Assembly (NCBI GenBank): GCA_021814145.1
Contig: JAKAIY010000004.1
Coordinates: 1 to 57,188, forward strand
From: Chloroflexota bacterium
GTDB lineage: Bacteria > Chloroflexota > Ktedonobacteria > Ktedonobacterales > JADMIN01
DNA length: 57,188 nt
Direction: 5' to 3'
In this document: piece after piece, positions 1 to 7,181 of the stretch
How the letters are laid out: each line of letters starts with the position of its first letter
How positions within the stretch are numbered: the stretch's first letter is position 1
The notes under the pieces: model-generated
The model's database searches: none
What the model saw: the letters and a program-made list of their open reading frames with translations, nothing else
What the model was told of the DNA's origin: nothing
Program-made: the position numbers and the translations under genes

Positions 1-250
1 CGGGCTCATCGAAGCCGGCCGGGCGGCAACGCAGACAGGGCCGCAGTTTCGCGCGCTCGGCTTCCGCCGCTGAAAGAAAAAAGCGCACGTTCTTGCGCAT
101 CGGCCTGCCCGAACAGGAGGGCCGGCAGTACACACCTGTAGTCATCACTCCCACGTAGAACTTGCCATCCCAGGACCGGTCCCTGCGCTGGACCGCATCC
201 CAAAACAGATCCTCGTTGATTTGTTGCGGCCCCGGAGCCGCGGCGTTCAT
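1..250 (-). CDS. ada: Ada-type DNA methylphosphotriester sensor, N-terminal part (cut by window edge)
   Basis: The minus strand is open from an ATG at 250 to the window edge (83 residues). It contains the Ada metal-binding domain: a D-GKFYVGVMTTGVYCRPSC stretch, then VRFF and RPCLRCRP. The four zinc-ligand cysteines are at residues 42, 46, 72 and 75, with the spacing of E. coli Ada (38, 42, 69, 72). In that family the first cysteine accepts a methyl group from a DNA phosphotriester and turns the protein into an activator of alkylation-damage genes. What follows (AraC-type helix-turn-helix, methyltransferase, or an AlkA glycosylase domain) lies outside the window, so the full architecture is unknown. 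It starts back-to-back with the small membrane-protein gene at 267. Confidence 0.88.
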   Translation of the reverse strand, partial: MNAAAPGPQQINEDLFWDAVQRRDRSWDGKFYVGVMTTGVYCRPSCSGRPMRKNVRFFLSAAEAERAKLRPCLRCRPAGFDEP

Positions 251-266
251 CCAGACGCGCGGACTG

Positions 267-389
267 GTGGATAGCGCGCTGTTTATCGTGACAGGCGCGC
301 TGGCGGCCGGGCTGGTGGTGTACTTCATCGCAATGGCTGTCATGAGGCGCCGGGAAGCGGGACGGATGGAAAGTGAGCGTGGTCGGTGA
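267..389 (+). CDS. Small single-pass membrane protein (40 aa), unknown function
   Basis: A GTG at 267 opens a 40-residue protein with one clear membrane segment (about residues 5-23, rich in Leu, Val, Ala, Gly) followed by a basic tail MRRREAGR. A longer reading from TTG at 162 would run antisense through the ada start, so the shorter form is preferred. Its stop codon overlaps the GTG start of the HAD gene by 4 bases (GTGA), which suggests translational coupling. No family is recognised. The positive-inside rule would place the C terminus in the cytoplasm. Confidence 0.5.
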   Translation: MDSALFIVTGALAAGLVVYFIAMAVMRRREAGRMESERGR

Positions 390-1273
390 GCGGATACCGG
401 CTGATCGTGACGGATGTGGATGGCACCATCCTGACCCCTGAGGGTGAGCTGTCGCCGCGCATGCTGCGCGCGGCGCGGCTCGCCCACGAGCGTGGCGTCA
501 CGCTGGCCCTGGCCACCGCGCGCCGCTGGACGGGCGCCGAGCCCGTCGCTCGCGCGCTGGGGGCCGCGCGTTCGCTGATTCTCTATGATGGCGCTCTGCG
601 CCGCACGTTCCCTGGTGGCGCTGTTGAGGCCGTTGATCCGCTGGCTGCCGATGTCGCGCGGGAGGCGGCCACACGCATCGCGGCGAATGGCTTGCGTGTC
701 GTGGCGCAGTACAGCCTGGCCGCGGGTGAGCGCATGGTCGCCACGGCTGAGACGCCGCATGGCGAGTGGATGGAACCCTACCTCGCGATGTTCTCCAGAC
801 AGGTGCGATACCGCCCGCTCGATGCGCTGCTGACTGGAACCCGGAAGCCGCTGAGGCTGGTATCGTTTGGACCGCTGGAGACGCTGGGCACGGTGGCTGA
901 CAGTTTAGCCGGGCTGCCCGCCGGGTGGCAGATTCTGCCGATGGGCAGTTACGGTGTGGCCGAGCTAACGGTCTTCTCGCAGGGCGCATCCAAAGGCGCC
1001 GCGCTGACCCGGCTGGCGGCTGACCTGGGGGTTCCGGTGGAAGAGACCATGGCGATTGGCGATGGGGTGAACGACATTTCGATGTTGCGCGCAGCGGGCC
1101 TGGGTGTGGCGATGGGCCACGCGGCGCCACACGTGCGCGCGGCGGCGGATGTGGCGACCGCCTCGAACGCGGAGGATGGCGCGGCGCGGGCGATCGAGCG
1201 CTACGCGCTAGGCGAGACGCCGGAGGATGAAGCGGCGGGTGGAGTAGAGCCAGACGAGGAGGAGCCCGCATGA
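386..1273 (+). CDS. Cof-type HAD-IIB family phosphatase
   Basis: This 295-residue protein is a haloacid dehalogenase superfamily hydrolase of the Cof/IIB class, which removes phosphate from small metabolites such as sugar phosphates or flavin-type phosphates. Motif I VTDVDGTIL supplies the nucleophile Asp10 and acid-base Asp12; the C-terminal motif GDGVNDISMLRAAGLGVAMG supplies the Mg-binding aspartates and the typical IIB ending. The cap domain lies between. An acidic tail (GETPEDEAAGGVEPDEEEPA) exceeds the family core. The GTG start overlaps the upstream small gene by 4 bases and its end overlaps the Nudix gene by 4 bases, so the three are one operon. The substrate cannot be read from sequence. 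Confidence 0.85.
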   Translation: MSGYRLIVTDVDGTILTPEGELSPRMLRAARLAHERGVTLALATARRWTGAEPVARALGAARSLILYDGALRRTFPGGAVEAVDPLAADVAREAATRIAANGLRVVAQYSLAAGERMVATAETPHGEWMEPYLAMFSRQVRYRPLDALLTGTRKPLRLVSFGPLETLGTVADSLAGLPAGWQILPMGSYGVAELTVFSQGASKGAALTRLAADLGVPVEETMAIGDGVNDISMLRAAGLGVAMGHAAPHVRAAADVATASNAEDGAARAIERYALGETPEDEAAGGVEPDEEEPA

Positions 1274-1836
1274 CAGCCGTTCCCGCTGGTGGCGGCGTCC
1301 CGCCGGATAATCCTGATGAGCTGTTCGATCTGGTAGATGAGCGCGATAACGTCATCGGGACGGTGCGGCGTGGCGACGCGCATCACGATCCATCGCTGAT
1401 CCACCGGAGCGTACAGATTCTCGTGACAGATAGCGCCGGGCGCATCCTGCTGCAACTCCGCTCGGCTCGCAAGGATCTGTTCCCCGGCTACTACTGCGCT
1501 TCCGCTTCAGGCCATGTGAGGTCTGGTGAGACCTACGACGCCACCGCCAGCCGCGAGATTATCGAGGAGTTGGGTGTCGCGCCGCCGCTGCGCGGTTTGG
1601 GCGTTGCGCTTGTGCGCTCGTCGTACGAGACGGAACTGACGGCGCTTTATATCGCGCGCCATGATGGCCCATTCCGCTACCATTCCACCGAGACGGATGG
1701 CGGTCGCTTCTTCTCCCTGGAGGAGCTGCGCGCGACACGCGAATGGCTGCCCATGACACCCGCGCTGCTCGCCGCGCTGGACGAGCTTGAGCGACGGCTG
1801 GCGGCGGGCGAGATTGCGCTGCCGCTGGAAGCCTGA
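1270..1836 (+). CDS. Nudix hydrolase (IPP-isomerase-like / YfcD subgroup)
   Basis: The 188-residue protein has a complete Nudix box, GHVRSGETYDATAS followed by REIIEELGV, fitting G-x5-E-x7-R-E-U-x-E-E-x-G-U. The N-terminal ELFDLVDERDNVIGTVRRGDAH and the HRSVQILVTD stretch resemble the subgroup that includes isopentenyl-diphosphate isomerase and YfcD. Nudix enzymes of this kind hydrolyse or isomerise diphosphates linked to another group; hydrolysis is the safer call because the isomerase-specific Cys/Glu pair is not evident. The ATG overlaps the HAD stop (ATGA), so the two phosphate-handling enzymes are probably made together. Confidence 0.83.
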   Translation: MTAVPAGGGVPPDNPDELFDLVDERDNVIGTVRRGDAHHDPSLIHRSVQILVTDSAGRILLQLRSARKDLFPGYYCASASGHVRSGETYDATASREIIEELGVAPPLRGLGVALVRSSYETELTALYIARHDGPFRYHSTETDGGRFFSLEELRATREWLPMTPALLAALDELERRLAAGEIALPLEA

Positions 1837-1847
1837 CGCTGGCGCGG

Positions 1848-1853
1848 TATACT
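1848..1853 (+). promoter_or_regulatory. Candidate -10 (TATACT) for the SufT-like gene
   Basis: TATACT lies just after the Nudix stop and 92 bases before the ATG at 1945. No good -35 is visible 16-18 bases upstream, so this is a candidate only; the gene may also be read through from the HAD-Nudix operon. Confidence 0.35.
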
Positions 1854-1944
1854 CTGTACGTGGCGCTGTCCTATGGCGCGAGACAGATGGAACAGACGCG
1901 CGAACACGCGCGAGGTTTAAAGATAGCGATCAGGGGTGTATTCG

Positions 1945-2298
1945 ATGGAGACCGTCCAGAGCGTGCAGGGCCCGGAGCAGGTAGAAGTCAGCGGCGAGAC
2001 GAGCGTCAATGTGGAGGCTTTGCTAGATGCGCTGCGCCAGGTCTACGACCCCGAGATTCCGGTCAATATCGTGGACCTGGGGCTGGTCTACGGGCTGAAG
2101 ATCGAGGGTGGCAAGGTCAACGTGACAATGACGCTGACCGCCATCGGTTGCCCGGTCGCGGGCGAAGTAATGGCCGATGTGCAGGAGCGGGCGAAGGAGA
2201 CGCCGGGCGTCGAGGCCTGCGATGTGGATCTGACATTCGAGCCAATGTGGACGCCAGAGCGCATGACCGAGGACGCCCGCTGGGAGCTGGGCATCTAA
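1945..2298 (+). CDS. MIP18/DUF59 family Fe-S cluster assembly factor (SufT-like)
   Basis: A 117-residue protein with the DUF59/MIP18 fold: VYDPEIPVNIVDLGLVYGL near residues 36-54 and the TLTAIGCP segment with the single conserved cysteine, followed by a V-x-L-T-F-x-P-x-W C-terminal strand. Homologues (SufT, PaaD, the N-terminal domain of ApbC/Mrp) help mature iron-sulfur proteins. The ATG at 1945 is chosen because AGGGG sits 8 bases upstream; a GTG at 1936 in the same frame has no such site. It stands alone here, about 5.5 kb from the cysteine desulfurase. A longer ORF in another frame (1860-2540) covers it and is a shadow. Confidence 0.85.
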   Translation: METVQSVQGPEQVEVSGETSVNVEALLDALRQVYDPEIPVNIVDLGLVYGLKIEGGKVNVTMTLTAIGCPVAGEVMADVQERAKETPGVEACDVDLTFEPMWTPERMTEDARWELGI

Positions 2299-2389
2299 AA
2301 AGCCGTCGGCAAGGGTCGCGTCAAGGGCGCTGGTCTGTCCTGACCATACTGGTCCGCGGAGAGCGCCGCCGCGCTAAAACCTGTGACGC

Positions 2390-2447
2390 GGTGGCGAAGA
2401 CCGGCGCAGCCGCCTGGCTCCGCCTTCGCGCCACAGGCCTCTTCAAC
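2390..2447. terminator. Weak inverted repeat between convergent sufT-like gene and dnaN
   Basis: The 152-base gap between the two convergent stops holds an imperfect inverted repeat: CCTGTG..CGAAG on the left and CTTCG..CACAGG on the right, with unequal internal loops and no T tract. It may act as a two-way terminator. Nothing else is seen in the gap. Confidence 0.25.
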
Positions 2448-2450
2448 GCG

Positions 2451-3596
2451 CTAGCGCGTATTGTGCATGGGCATGATGACGTAGGTGTACTGCTCACCAC
2501 GCTCGCCTACAGGGCGGATAACGCCCGGCGACTGCGGTGAGTTCAGTTCCAGCGCCACCTGCGGAGTATCGAGCACATTCAGCACGTCAGTCAGGTATTT
2601 GACGTTGAAGATGATTTCCATGCCGCTGCCGTCTACCGCCGCTTCCTCGATGGTGGTGGTGGTGTCCCCCAGCTCGTCAGCCGTCGCCTGAAGCGTGATA
2701 ACACCGGGCGTCAGACCGCCAGGCTCGCCCGTTTCCACCTTCAGCCGCACGATGTTGGCGCTATCGCGGGCGAACAGCGTCGCTGTCTTGGCGGCCTGCT
2801 TGAACTGATCGGCCGGCAATGTCACGCGCGTGGCGTGGCTCTTCGGCAGTATCGCCTCGAAGTTAGGGAACTGGCCCGCGATCAGGTTCGTGACCATCTC
2901 GGCGTCGCCAGCGCGGAAGAGCGCCTGATTGTGATTGGTGGTGACCGTCATGGTGGCTGAGCCTTCCGCGGGCAGGATGCGCCCAAGCTCGCTCAGCGCC
3001 CGGGCGGGAATGAGCACATCGGCCTGGTCCGGCGCGCCGGGCAGATCCGCCGTAGCGACCGCCAGCCGGAAGCTATCGGCCCCCGCCATCGTCAGCCGTT
3101 CGTTGCGCACCCGCGTGAGCACGCCGGTGAAGACCGGGCGCGCGTCATCGGTCGCGGCGGCGAAATCAACCTCTTTGATCAACTGGCGCAGCTCGGCGGC
3201 GTCAAGTGTGACGCTCTGCTCACCTACGTCCCCTGTCGGGATGCCGGGAAACTCGCTGGGGTCCATGCCGCGAATGGTGGCATGGCTGCGCTGGCTGCTG
3301 ACCTTCAGCGCCAGGCTCCCGTCCGCCATTTCCAGCTTCACGTCCGCCGGGGGAAGCGCGGAAACAAATTCCGCGAGCAGTTTGGCTGGCGCGGTTGTCG
3401 AGCCTTCTTCCTGGATGTTCGCCGGAACCCAGCAGGTGATGGCGACTTCCAGGTTCGTGGCGGAAAGCCGCACGCGGTCGCCCTCCGCCACCAGCAGGAT
3501 ATTCGAGAGAATTGGCAGCGTGGTGCGCGTAGAGACCGCGTGACTTACAGTTGAGAGCCCCTTCGCCAGATCTTGCTGCTTGCAGGTAAGCTTCAC
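2451..3596 (-). CDS. dnaN: DNA polymerase III sliding clamp, beta subunit
   Basis: The 381-residue protein has the three-fold beta-clamp pattern: VKLTCKQQDLAKGLSTVSHAVS at the N terminus with TLPILSNILL, then GEDGSF-type repeats such as GADSFRLAVA, and the C-terminal ending YTYVIMPMHNTR (the MPM(R/H)-type tail that forms the peptide-binding pocket). Beta clamps encircle DNA and tether the replicase, LigA, UvrB-associated polymerases and others. The start is the GTG at 3596, not the ORF's first codon, because AGGAGG lies 7 bases upstream. It is not beside dnaA or recF as in many genomes; the upstream neighbour on the same strand is the NadD-like gene. Confidence 0.96.
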   Translation of the reverse strand: MKLTCKQQDLAKGLSTVSHAVSTRTTLPILSNILLVAEGDRVRLSATNLEVAITCWVPANIQEEGSTTAPAKLLAEFVSALPPADVKLEMADGSLALKVSSQRSHATIRGMDPSEFPGIPTGDVGEQSVTLDAAELRQLIKEVDFAAATDDARPVFTGVLTRVRNERLTMAGADSFRLAVATADLPGAPDQADVLIPARALSELGRILPAEGSATMTVTTNHNQALFRAGDAEMVTNLIAGQFPNFEAILPKSHATRVTLPADQFKQAAKTATLFARDSANIVRLKVETGEPGGLTPGVITLQATADELGDTTTTIEEAAVDGSGMEIIFNVKYLTDVLNVLDTPQVALELNSPQSPGVIRPVGERGEQYTYVIMPMHNTR

Positions 3597-3661
3597 ATCA
3601 TCCTCCTCGGCTGGTGATCGAGATGGGGCCATGCTGATGACCCGGCGCGACGCGCCAGCTT

Positions 3662-3667
3662 AGTATA
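3662..3667 (-). promoter_or_regulatory. Candidate -10 (TATACT) for dnaN
   Basis: On the minus strand TATACT lies 66 bases upstream of the dnaN GTG. No convincing -35 stands at the usual distance; instead a perfect 12-base palindrome lies about 22 bases further upstream, which may be an activator site. Confidence 0.45.
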
Positions 3668-3689
3668 CACCGGCGCCGCTCTCGTCGGC

Positions 3690-3701
3690 GTCACATGTGA
3701 C
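3690..3701. promoter_or_regulatory. 12-base perfect palindrome upstream of dnaN
   Basis: GTCACATGTGAC reads the same on both strands. It sits roughly at -45 relative to the start predicted from the TATACT at 3662-3667, a common place for an activator of a promoter lacking a -35. The binding protein is unknown. Confidence 0.4.
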
Positions 3702-3776
3702 CATGTATCCCTTCCTTTTCACAGGCGGGCGGACGGCGCCCCCGGCGCCTCCCGGACGCTTCCGGCGCTTCTCGCG

Positions 3777-4769
3777 CTACCCTCGTTCCTCACTCGAACG
3801 GCTTGTCCGCTCCAGCTCCGAAACATGCGCGCGACGCGCGCTCAGATGATCTTTCCGCCTCTTGAGAAGCCCGTCGAGTCCTGGCGCGGCGGCTACTTGC
3901 GCGGGGTCAAGGGCCGCGAGTTGTTCGATGACGCTCTGCCGCAACGGATACACATCTCTCTGGCGCTGTGCGCGACCAGCGCGCCGCGCCCCGTAGGTAT
4001 ACGCTCCGGTGAGCCGGACCAGCGCCCGTCCCTCTGGCGGCAGCAGCGCGCGCAGCTGGCGCCCACTCCCTGGCTCACTCGCGAGCGAACGCGCCCTGGA
4101 TGATGAGTCACCACGAAACCGCCGGGGGAGAGGGCAAAAGCCTACGCGCGCTTGATAGCGCCTGTTTTCAGGACGAGTGAGCAGCGCATTCAGGCTCTCT
4201 TCATCCTCATCCACACGCGGCGCGACGAGGATTGTCGCGCTGGCGAAGAGGCGGTCGAGCACGGCGTCCCGGTCCTCGTAGTATCGAGGATCAAATATCT
4301 GGATGATCTTGTCAAACCCGACGACAATGACGAGCTCCTCCAGATGAGGCATGAGCGACCACGCCAATTCCGCCTGCTCGACGTATAAGCCGCGATTGAA
4401 AAGCGCCAGCGCGTCGGGTCCATCTTCCACAAACGCGCGCATCTGAAGCAGGCGATCTACCAGTGACGCGCGCTCCACCCGCTCTTTGTCCACGATAACG
4501 ACCGAAAGCGCCCAGAGCATCGCGTCCAGGCGCCCCGCGCCCCGCGCGGCCTGGGCCAGCGCGACGTGCGCCCGCGTCAGCGGGTTGAACGAGCCCGCCA
4601 GAAGCCCAACCCGCCGGGATCGCCGAAACAGCTCGCTCTCCCAGAGAATCAGCCCCTCTGGCTGGGGCGCGCCAGCGAGACGCTGAAGGGTTCTGGCGTA
4701 CTGAGCGGCGAGCCGCGCGTCGTTCAATGTCGCGGCGGCGCGCGCGTATCGCTCCTTTTCCTCATTCAT
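3777..4769 (-). CDS. NadD-like nucleotidyltransferase with N-terminal extension
   Basis: The 330-residue protein contains the nucleotidyltransferase signature GLLAGSFNPLTRAHVALA (GSFNP-x-T-x-x-H) near residues 54-71, as in nicotinate-nucleotide adenylyltransferase and phosphopantetheine adenylyltransferase. A later DSSSRARSLA resembles a degenerate form of the ISSTxIR motif that contacts ATP. Typical NadD is about 200 residues; here about 50 residues precede the core and about 60 follow it. ATG 4769 is taken as start; a TTG at 4781 is the in-frame alternative and neither has a good ribosome site. NAD synthesis is a reasonable guess, but the altered second motif leaves the substrate open. Confidence 0.7.
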   Translation of the reverse strand: MNEEKERYARAAATLNDARLAAQYARTLQRLAGAPQPEGLILWESELFRRSRRVGLLAGSFNPLTRAHVALAQAARGAGRLDAMLWALSVVIVDKERVERASLVDRLLQMRAFVEDGPDALALFNRGLYVEQAELAWSLMPHLEELVIVVGFDKIIQIFDPRYYEDRDAVLDRLFASATILVAPRVDEDEESLNALLTRPENRRYQARVGFCPLPRRFRGDSSSRARSLASEPGSGRQLRALLPPEGRALVRLTGAYTYGARRAGRAQRQRDVYPLRQSVIEQLAALDPAQVAAAPGLDGLLKRRKDHLSARRAHVSELERTSRSSEERG

Positions 4770-4870
4770 GGTCGGGCGCAAGGCGGGGTCTCCAGGATCG
4801 TCGCTGGTGAGATCGCCCCGAAATCATAGGGGACGAGCCGGGGTGGGCGCGCTTCCCATCCAGCGCATGA

Positions 4871-4876
4871 TACACT
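4871..4876 (+). promoter_or_regulatory. Candidate extended -10 (TGATACACT) for the MobA-like gene
   Basis: TACACT is preceded by TG and one base at 4868-4870, an extended -10, 67 bases before the ATG at 4943. No strong -35. The same TGATACACT string occurs upstream of the large helicase fusion. Confidence 0.42.
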
Positions 4877-4942
4877 CACCGCGTTGGTCTCAGGAAATAG
4901 CGTTCACGCGCCAGCATTTTCCATTGCGGACAGGATACAGGC

Positions 4943-5584
4943 ATGATGACAGATGGCGCCCCCGGTGGCGCTTCCAATGTGTGCGTCGCTGTGCTGGCCG
5001 CCGGGACGTCATCCCGTATGGGACAGCATAAGCTTCTTCTGCCGCTCGCGGGCAGACCTGTGGTCGCCTGGTCCACGCTTGCGGCCAGCGCGAGCCGGGC
5101 GCGCGAGGTCCTCGTCATACTCGGTCGCGACGCTGACGCCGTTCAGGCGGCGCTTCCGCCGGGCAGGTATCGCACGCTCATCAACGCGGACTTTGCGCGC
5201 GGACAGGGAACTTCGCTCGCGCTGGCGGCAGCGTCGGTAGCGCCGGATGTCATGGGGCTGATCGTTTTGCTGGCCGATCAGCCGTTCATGGACGTGGCCT
5301 CGATTGACCGCATCATCGCAGCGGCGGATCGGTGGCCAGAGCGCATCATCATGGGAAGCGTCAGCGGCTATGCGGGGCATCCGGTCTATCTTCCACGGCG
5401 CCTGTTCGCTGATCTGCGCGCGCTTTCCGGTGATATGGGCGCACGCGAGCTCATCAGCCGGGAGCGCGAAACAGTGATCGAAGAGCCGCTCGCGAATGAC
5501 CTGGCGCGCCTCGATGTGGATACCAGCGCAGACTACCAGCGCGCGCTTGAGATGGGCTACCGACTGGACTCCGCCGCTGGCTGA
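4943..5584 (+). CDS. MobA/MocA-like nucleotidyltransferase
   Basis: The 213-residue protein opens with the NTP-transferase signature VAVLAAGTSSRMGQHKLLLPL (residues 14-34) and has LLADQPFMD, a metal-binding Asp motif, near the middle. This pattern fits molybdenum cofactor cytidylyl- or guanylyltransferases (MocA, MobA) and related enzymes that attach a nucleotide to molybdopterin. GHPV-x-LP in the second half supports the MocA side. No molybdenum-enzyme gene is nearby, so the partner is unknown. Start ATG 4943 has AGGATACAGG upstream. Its last 28 bases overlap the end of manA on the other strand. Confidence 0.8.
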   Translation: MMTDGAPGGASNVCVAVLAAGTSSRMGQHKLLLPLAGRPVVAWSTLAASASRAREVLVILGRDADAVQAALPPGRYRTLINADFARGQGTSLALAAASVAPDVMGLIVLLADQPFMDVASIDRIIAAADRWPERIIMGSVSGYAGHPVYLPRRLFADLRALSGDMGARELISRERETVIEEPLANDLARLDVDTSADYQRALEMGYRLDSAAG

Positions 5585-6612
5585 GCCGCGCGCCACCGCG
5601 CGAGCGCCTCATCGTGCGCCTCAGGCACATACGCGCGAATGAGCCGCGAGCCGCCGTCAAGCGCGTAGCTTCCCATGCTCGCTGGAAGGATCGCTGTATT
5701 TCCAAGCTCGAGCCGCATGGAGGGGGCTTCGGCGGGCAGCAACTCACAGGAGCCCTCAAGCACGGTGAGGATCTGGAGACTGGCGTCTGTCGCCTCTCCG
5801 GTAAATTGCCCCTTCAAGCGCAGCTCTTCTTCGACAAAGTAGTCACACGCCGCCAATATTCGCCGCTCGGCGGCGGTATCCGCGCTCATCTCGCAGACTG
5901 CCGCCTTGACGTTTGGCGATGGCTCATAGCGCATCACATCCAGGGCCCGCTCGATATGTAGCTCCCGCGGCTGCCCATTTTGCTGGAGGCGTCCATAATC
6001 ATACAGACGGTAGGTAATGTCCGAGTACTCCTGCAGCTCATATAGCGCGACGCCTGCGCCAATGGCATGCACCGTGCCGGCGGGAACAAAAATCACGTCC
6101 CCGGCTTCGACTTCAACCGTCAGCAGCAGCTCTTCCAGCTGTGTCCGCTCAACAGCGGCGCGCACGGCCTCGCGCGTTACGGAGCGGTTTACCCCATAGA
6201 CAATCCGCGCGTCTGGCGCGGCGTCCAGAATATACCAGCATTCCGTCTTGCCGAGCTTGCCCCCCTCGCGCGCGGCCGCATACACGTCATCGGGGTGCGC
6301 CTGGACGGAAAGCCACTGATGCGCGTCAATGAATTTGGCCAGAAGCGGAAAGCGCGCCCCATACAGAGATACCGCCCGCTCGCCCAGCGACTCAGCGCCC
6401 ATCGCCTCAACCGCCGCGCCCAGCGAGCGCCCGGTGTGTGGCCCTTCAATGATTTGGGAGTCAGTCGCTGTCTCCCAGGACTCGCCGATCAGGCGGCCTT
6501 CCGGAAGACACTTGCCCGCCACATCGCGCAGCCGCTGACCGCCCCAGATGGTCTCATGCAAGGAAGCCCGCAGTTTCATTGGGCCATGTATCAACCGCAT
6601 ATCACGCATCAT
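5557..6612 (-). CDS. manA: Mannose-6-phosphate isomerase, type I
   Basis: The 351-residue protein has the class I phosphomannose isomerase features: IWGGQRL near the N terminus, LSVQAHPDD (zinc ligands Gln, His), GKTECWYIL (zinc Glu) and VPAGTVHAIGAG (zinc His) in the cupin core. The enzyme interconverts fructose-6-phosphate and mannose-6-phosphate, the entry to GDP-mannose; the GDP-mannose enzyme is encoded at 28.8-31.3 kb. ATG at 6612 is favoured over an upstream TTG at 6636, with a weak GGAAGCAGAG before it; ATG 6600 is also possible. Its 3' end overlaps the MobA-like gene by 28 bases, tail to tail. Confidence 0.93.
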   Translation of the reverse strand: MMRDMRLIHGPMKLRASLHETIWGGQRLRDVAGKCLPEGRLIGESWETATDSQIIEGPHTGRSLGAAVEAMGAESLGERAVSLYGARFPLLAKFIDAHQWLSVQAHPDDVYAAAREGGKLGKTECWYILDAAPDARIVYGVNRSVTREAVRAAVERTQLEELLLTVEVEAGDVIFVPAGTVHAIGAGVALYELQEYSDITYRLYDYGRLQQNGQPRELHIERALDVMRYEPSPNVKAAVCEMSADTAAERRILAACDYFVEEELRLKGQFTGEATDASLQILTVLEGSCELLPAEAPSMRLELGNTAILPASMGSYALDGGSRLIRAYVPEAHDEALARWRAAQPAAESSR

Positions 6613-6727
6613 ATCTCTGCTTCCAGATTCGCCCAAGCGATCACCACCACCGTCACGGCTCGCCAGTGAGCCATGACGCGCGACGCGGCCTGACGCTCTT
6701 CCATAACCCGGATCAGAAACACAACGA

Positions 6728-6774
6728 CAAAACAGGCCACGCCGGAGGTATCATACCTCACCAGCGCGACCTGT
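6728..6774 (-). terminator. Intrinsic terminator of the trx-csoR operon
   Basis: Read on the minus strand, a long hairpin starts with ACAGG, contains the perfect inner arms GAGGTAT and ATACCTC around a single base, and closes with CCTGT, followed at once by TTTTG. About 20 paired bases with a few G-T pairs and a two-base bulge. It lies 70 bases after the regulator's stop and before manA, so it separates the two transcription units. Confidence 0.75.
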
Positions 6775-6843
6775 TTAGCCGATAGTGATGGTCGCCTGTC
6801 GCCCGGACTGGAGCGCCACTCGACGCATGCGTGAGCCGTTCGC

Positions 6844-7116
6844 TCACTGCACCTTCGTCAACAGATTCACCGCGCGCAAGACGGTCTCACGCGCCTCCTC
6901 TGGTGGCTGCCCAGCCATCGCCTCGTCTATCTGGCAACGGAGCAGCTCCGTCGCGACGCTGTCCATCGCGGCGCGCGCGGCGAGAATTTGGGTCACGACC
7001 TGTTCACACGTTTTCCCATCGTCGAGCATGCCAATGATTCCACGAATCTGGCCCTCAATACGTCGTAAACGCATCTGCAAGTCACTATTTGACTGGCTGG
7101 ATTGCAGTGTCGCCAT
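6844..7116 (-). CDS. CsoR/RcnR-family (DUF156) transcriptional repressor
   Basis: A 90-residue all-helical repressor of the family that senses copper (CsoR), nickel/cobalt (RcnR), formaldehyde (FrmR) or persulfide (CstR). RLRRIEGQIRGIIGML and AVNLLTKVQ are the family core. The first sensor cysteine is present (Cys37, in GKTCEQV). The copper-site His and second Cys of CsoR correspond to Gln62 and Ala66, so copper binding in the CsoR way is unlikely; a second cysteine is at position 61, one residue off. Together with the thioredoxin gene just upstream (65-base gap) and the divergent cysteine desulfurase, a thiol or persulfide signal is a plausible inference. GGAGAGG precedes the ATG. Confidence 0.88.
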   Translation of the reverse strand: MATLQSSQSNSDLQMRLRRIEGQIRGIIGMLDDGKTCEQVVTQILAARAAMDSVATELLRCQIDEAMAGQPPEEARETVLRAVNLLTKVQ

Positions 7117-7181
7117 TCGCCTCTCCGGCGCGCTACCTGTTCGAATACATCAGCGTCACGAGGTTTTCGCCTGGACGGCGC

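Noticed and set aside
1860-2540. 226-codon open frame on the plus strand
   Set aside because: It covers the SufT-like gene in another frame and its translation is Arg/Gly-rich with no domain; a shadow of the real gene.
5009-5596. 195-codon minus-strand frame opposite the MobA-like gene
   Set aside because: No domain; the plus strand has the nucleotidyltransferase signature.
7138-7160. GTTCGAAT string resembling a tRNA T-loop
   Set aside because: No paired stems or acceptor end around it; no tRNA gene was recognised anywhere in the window.
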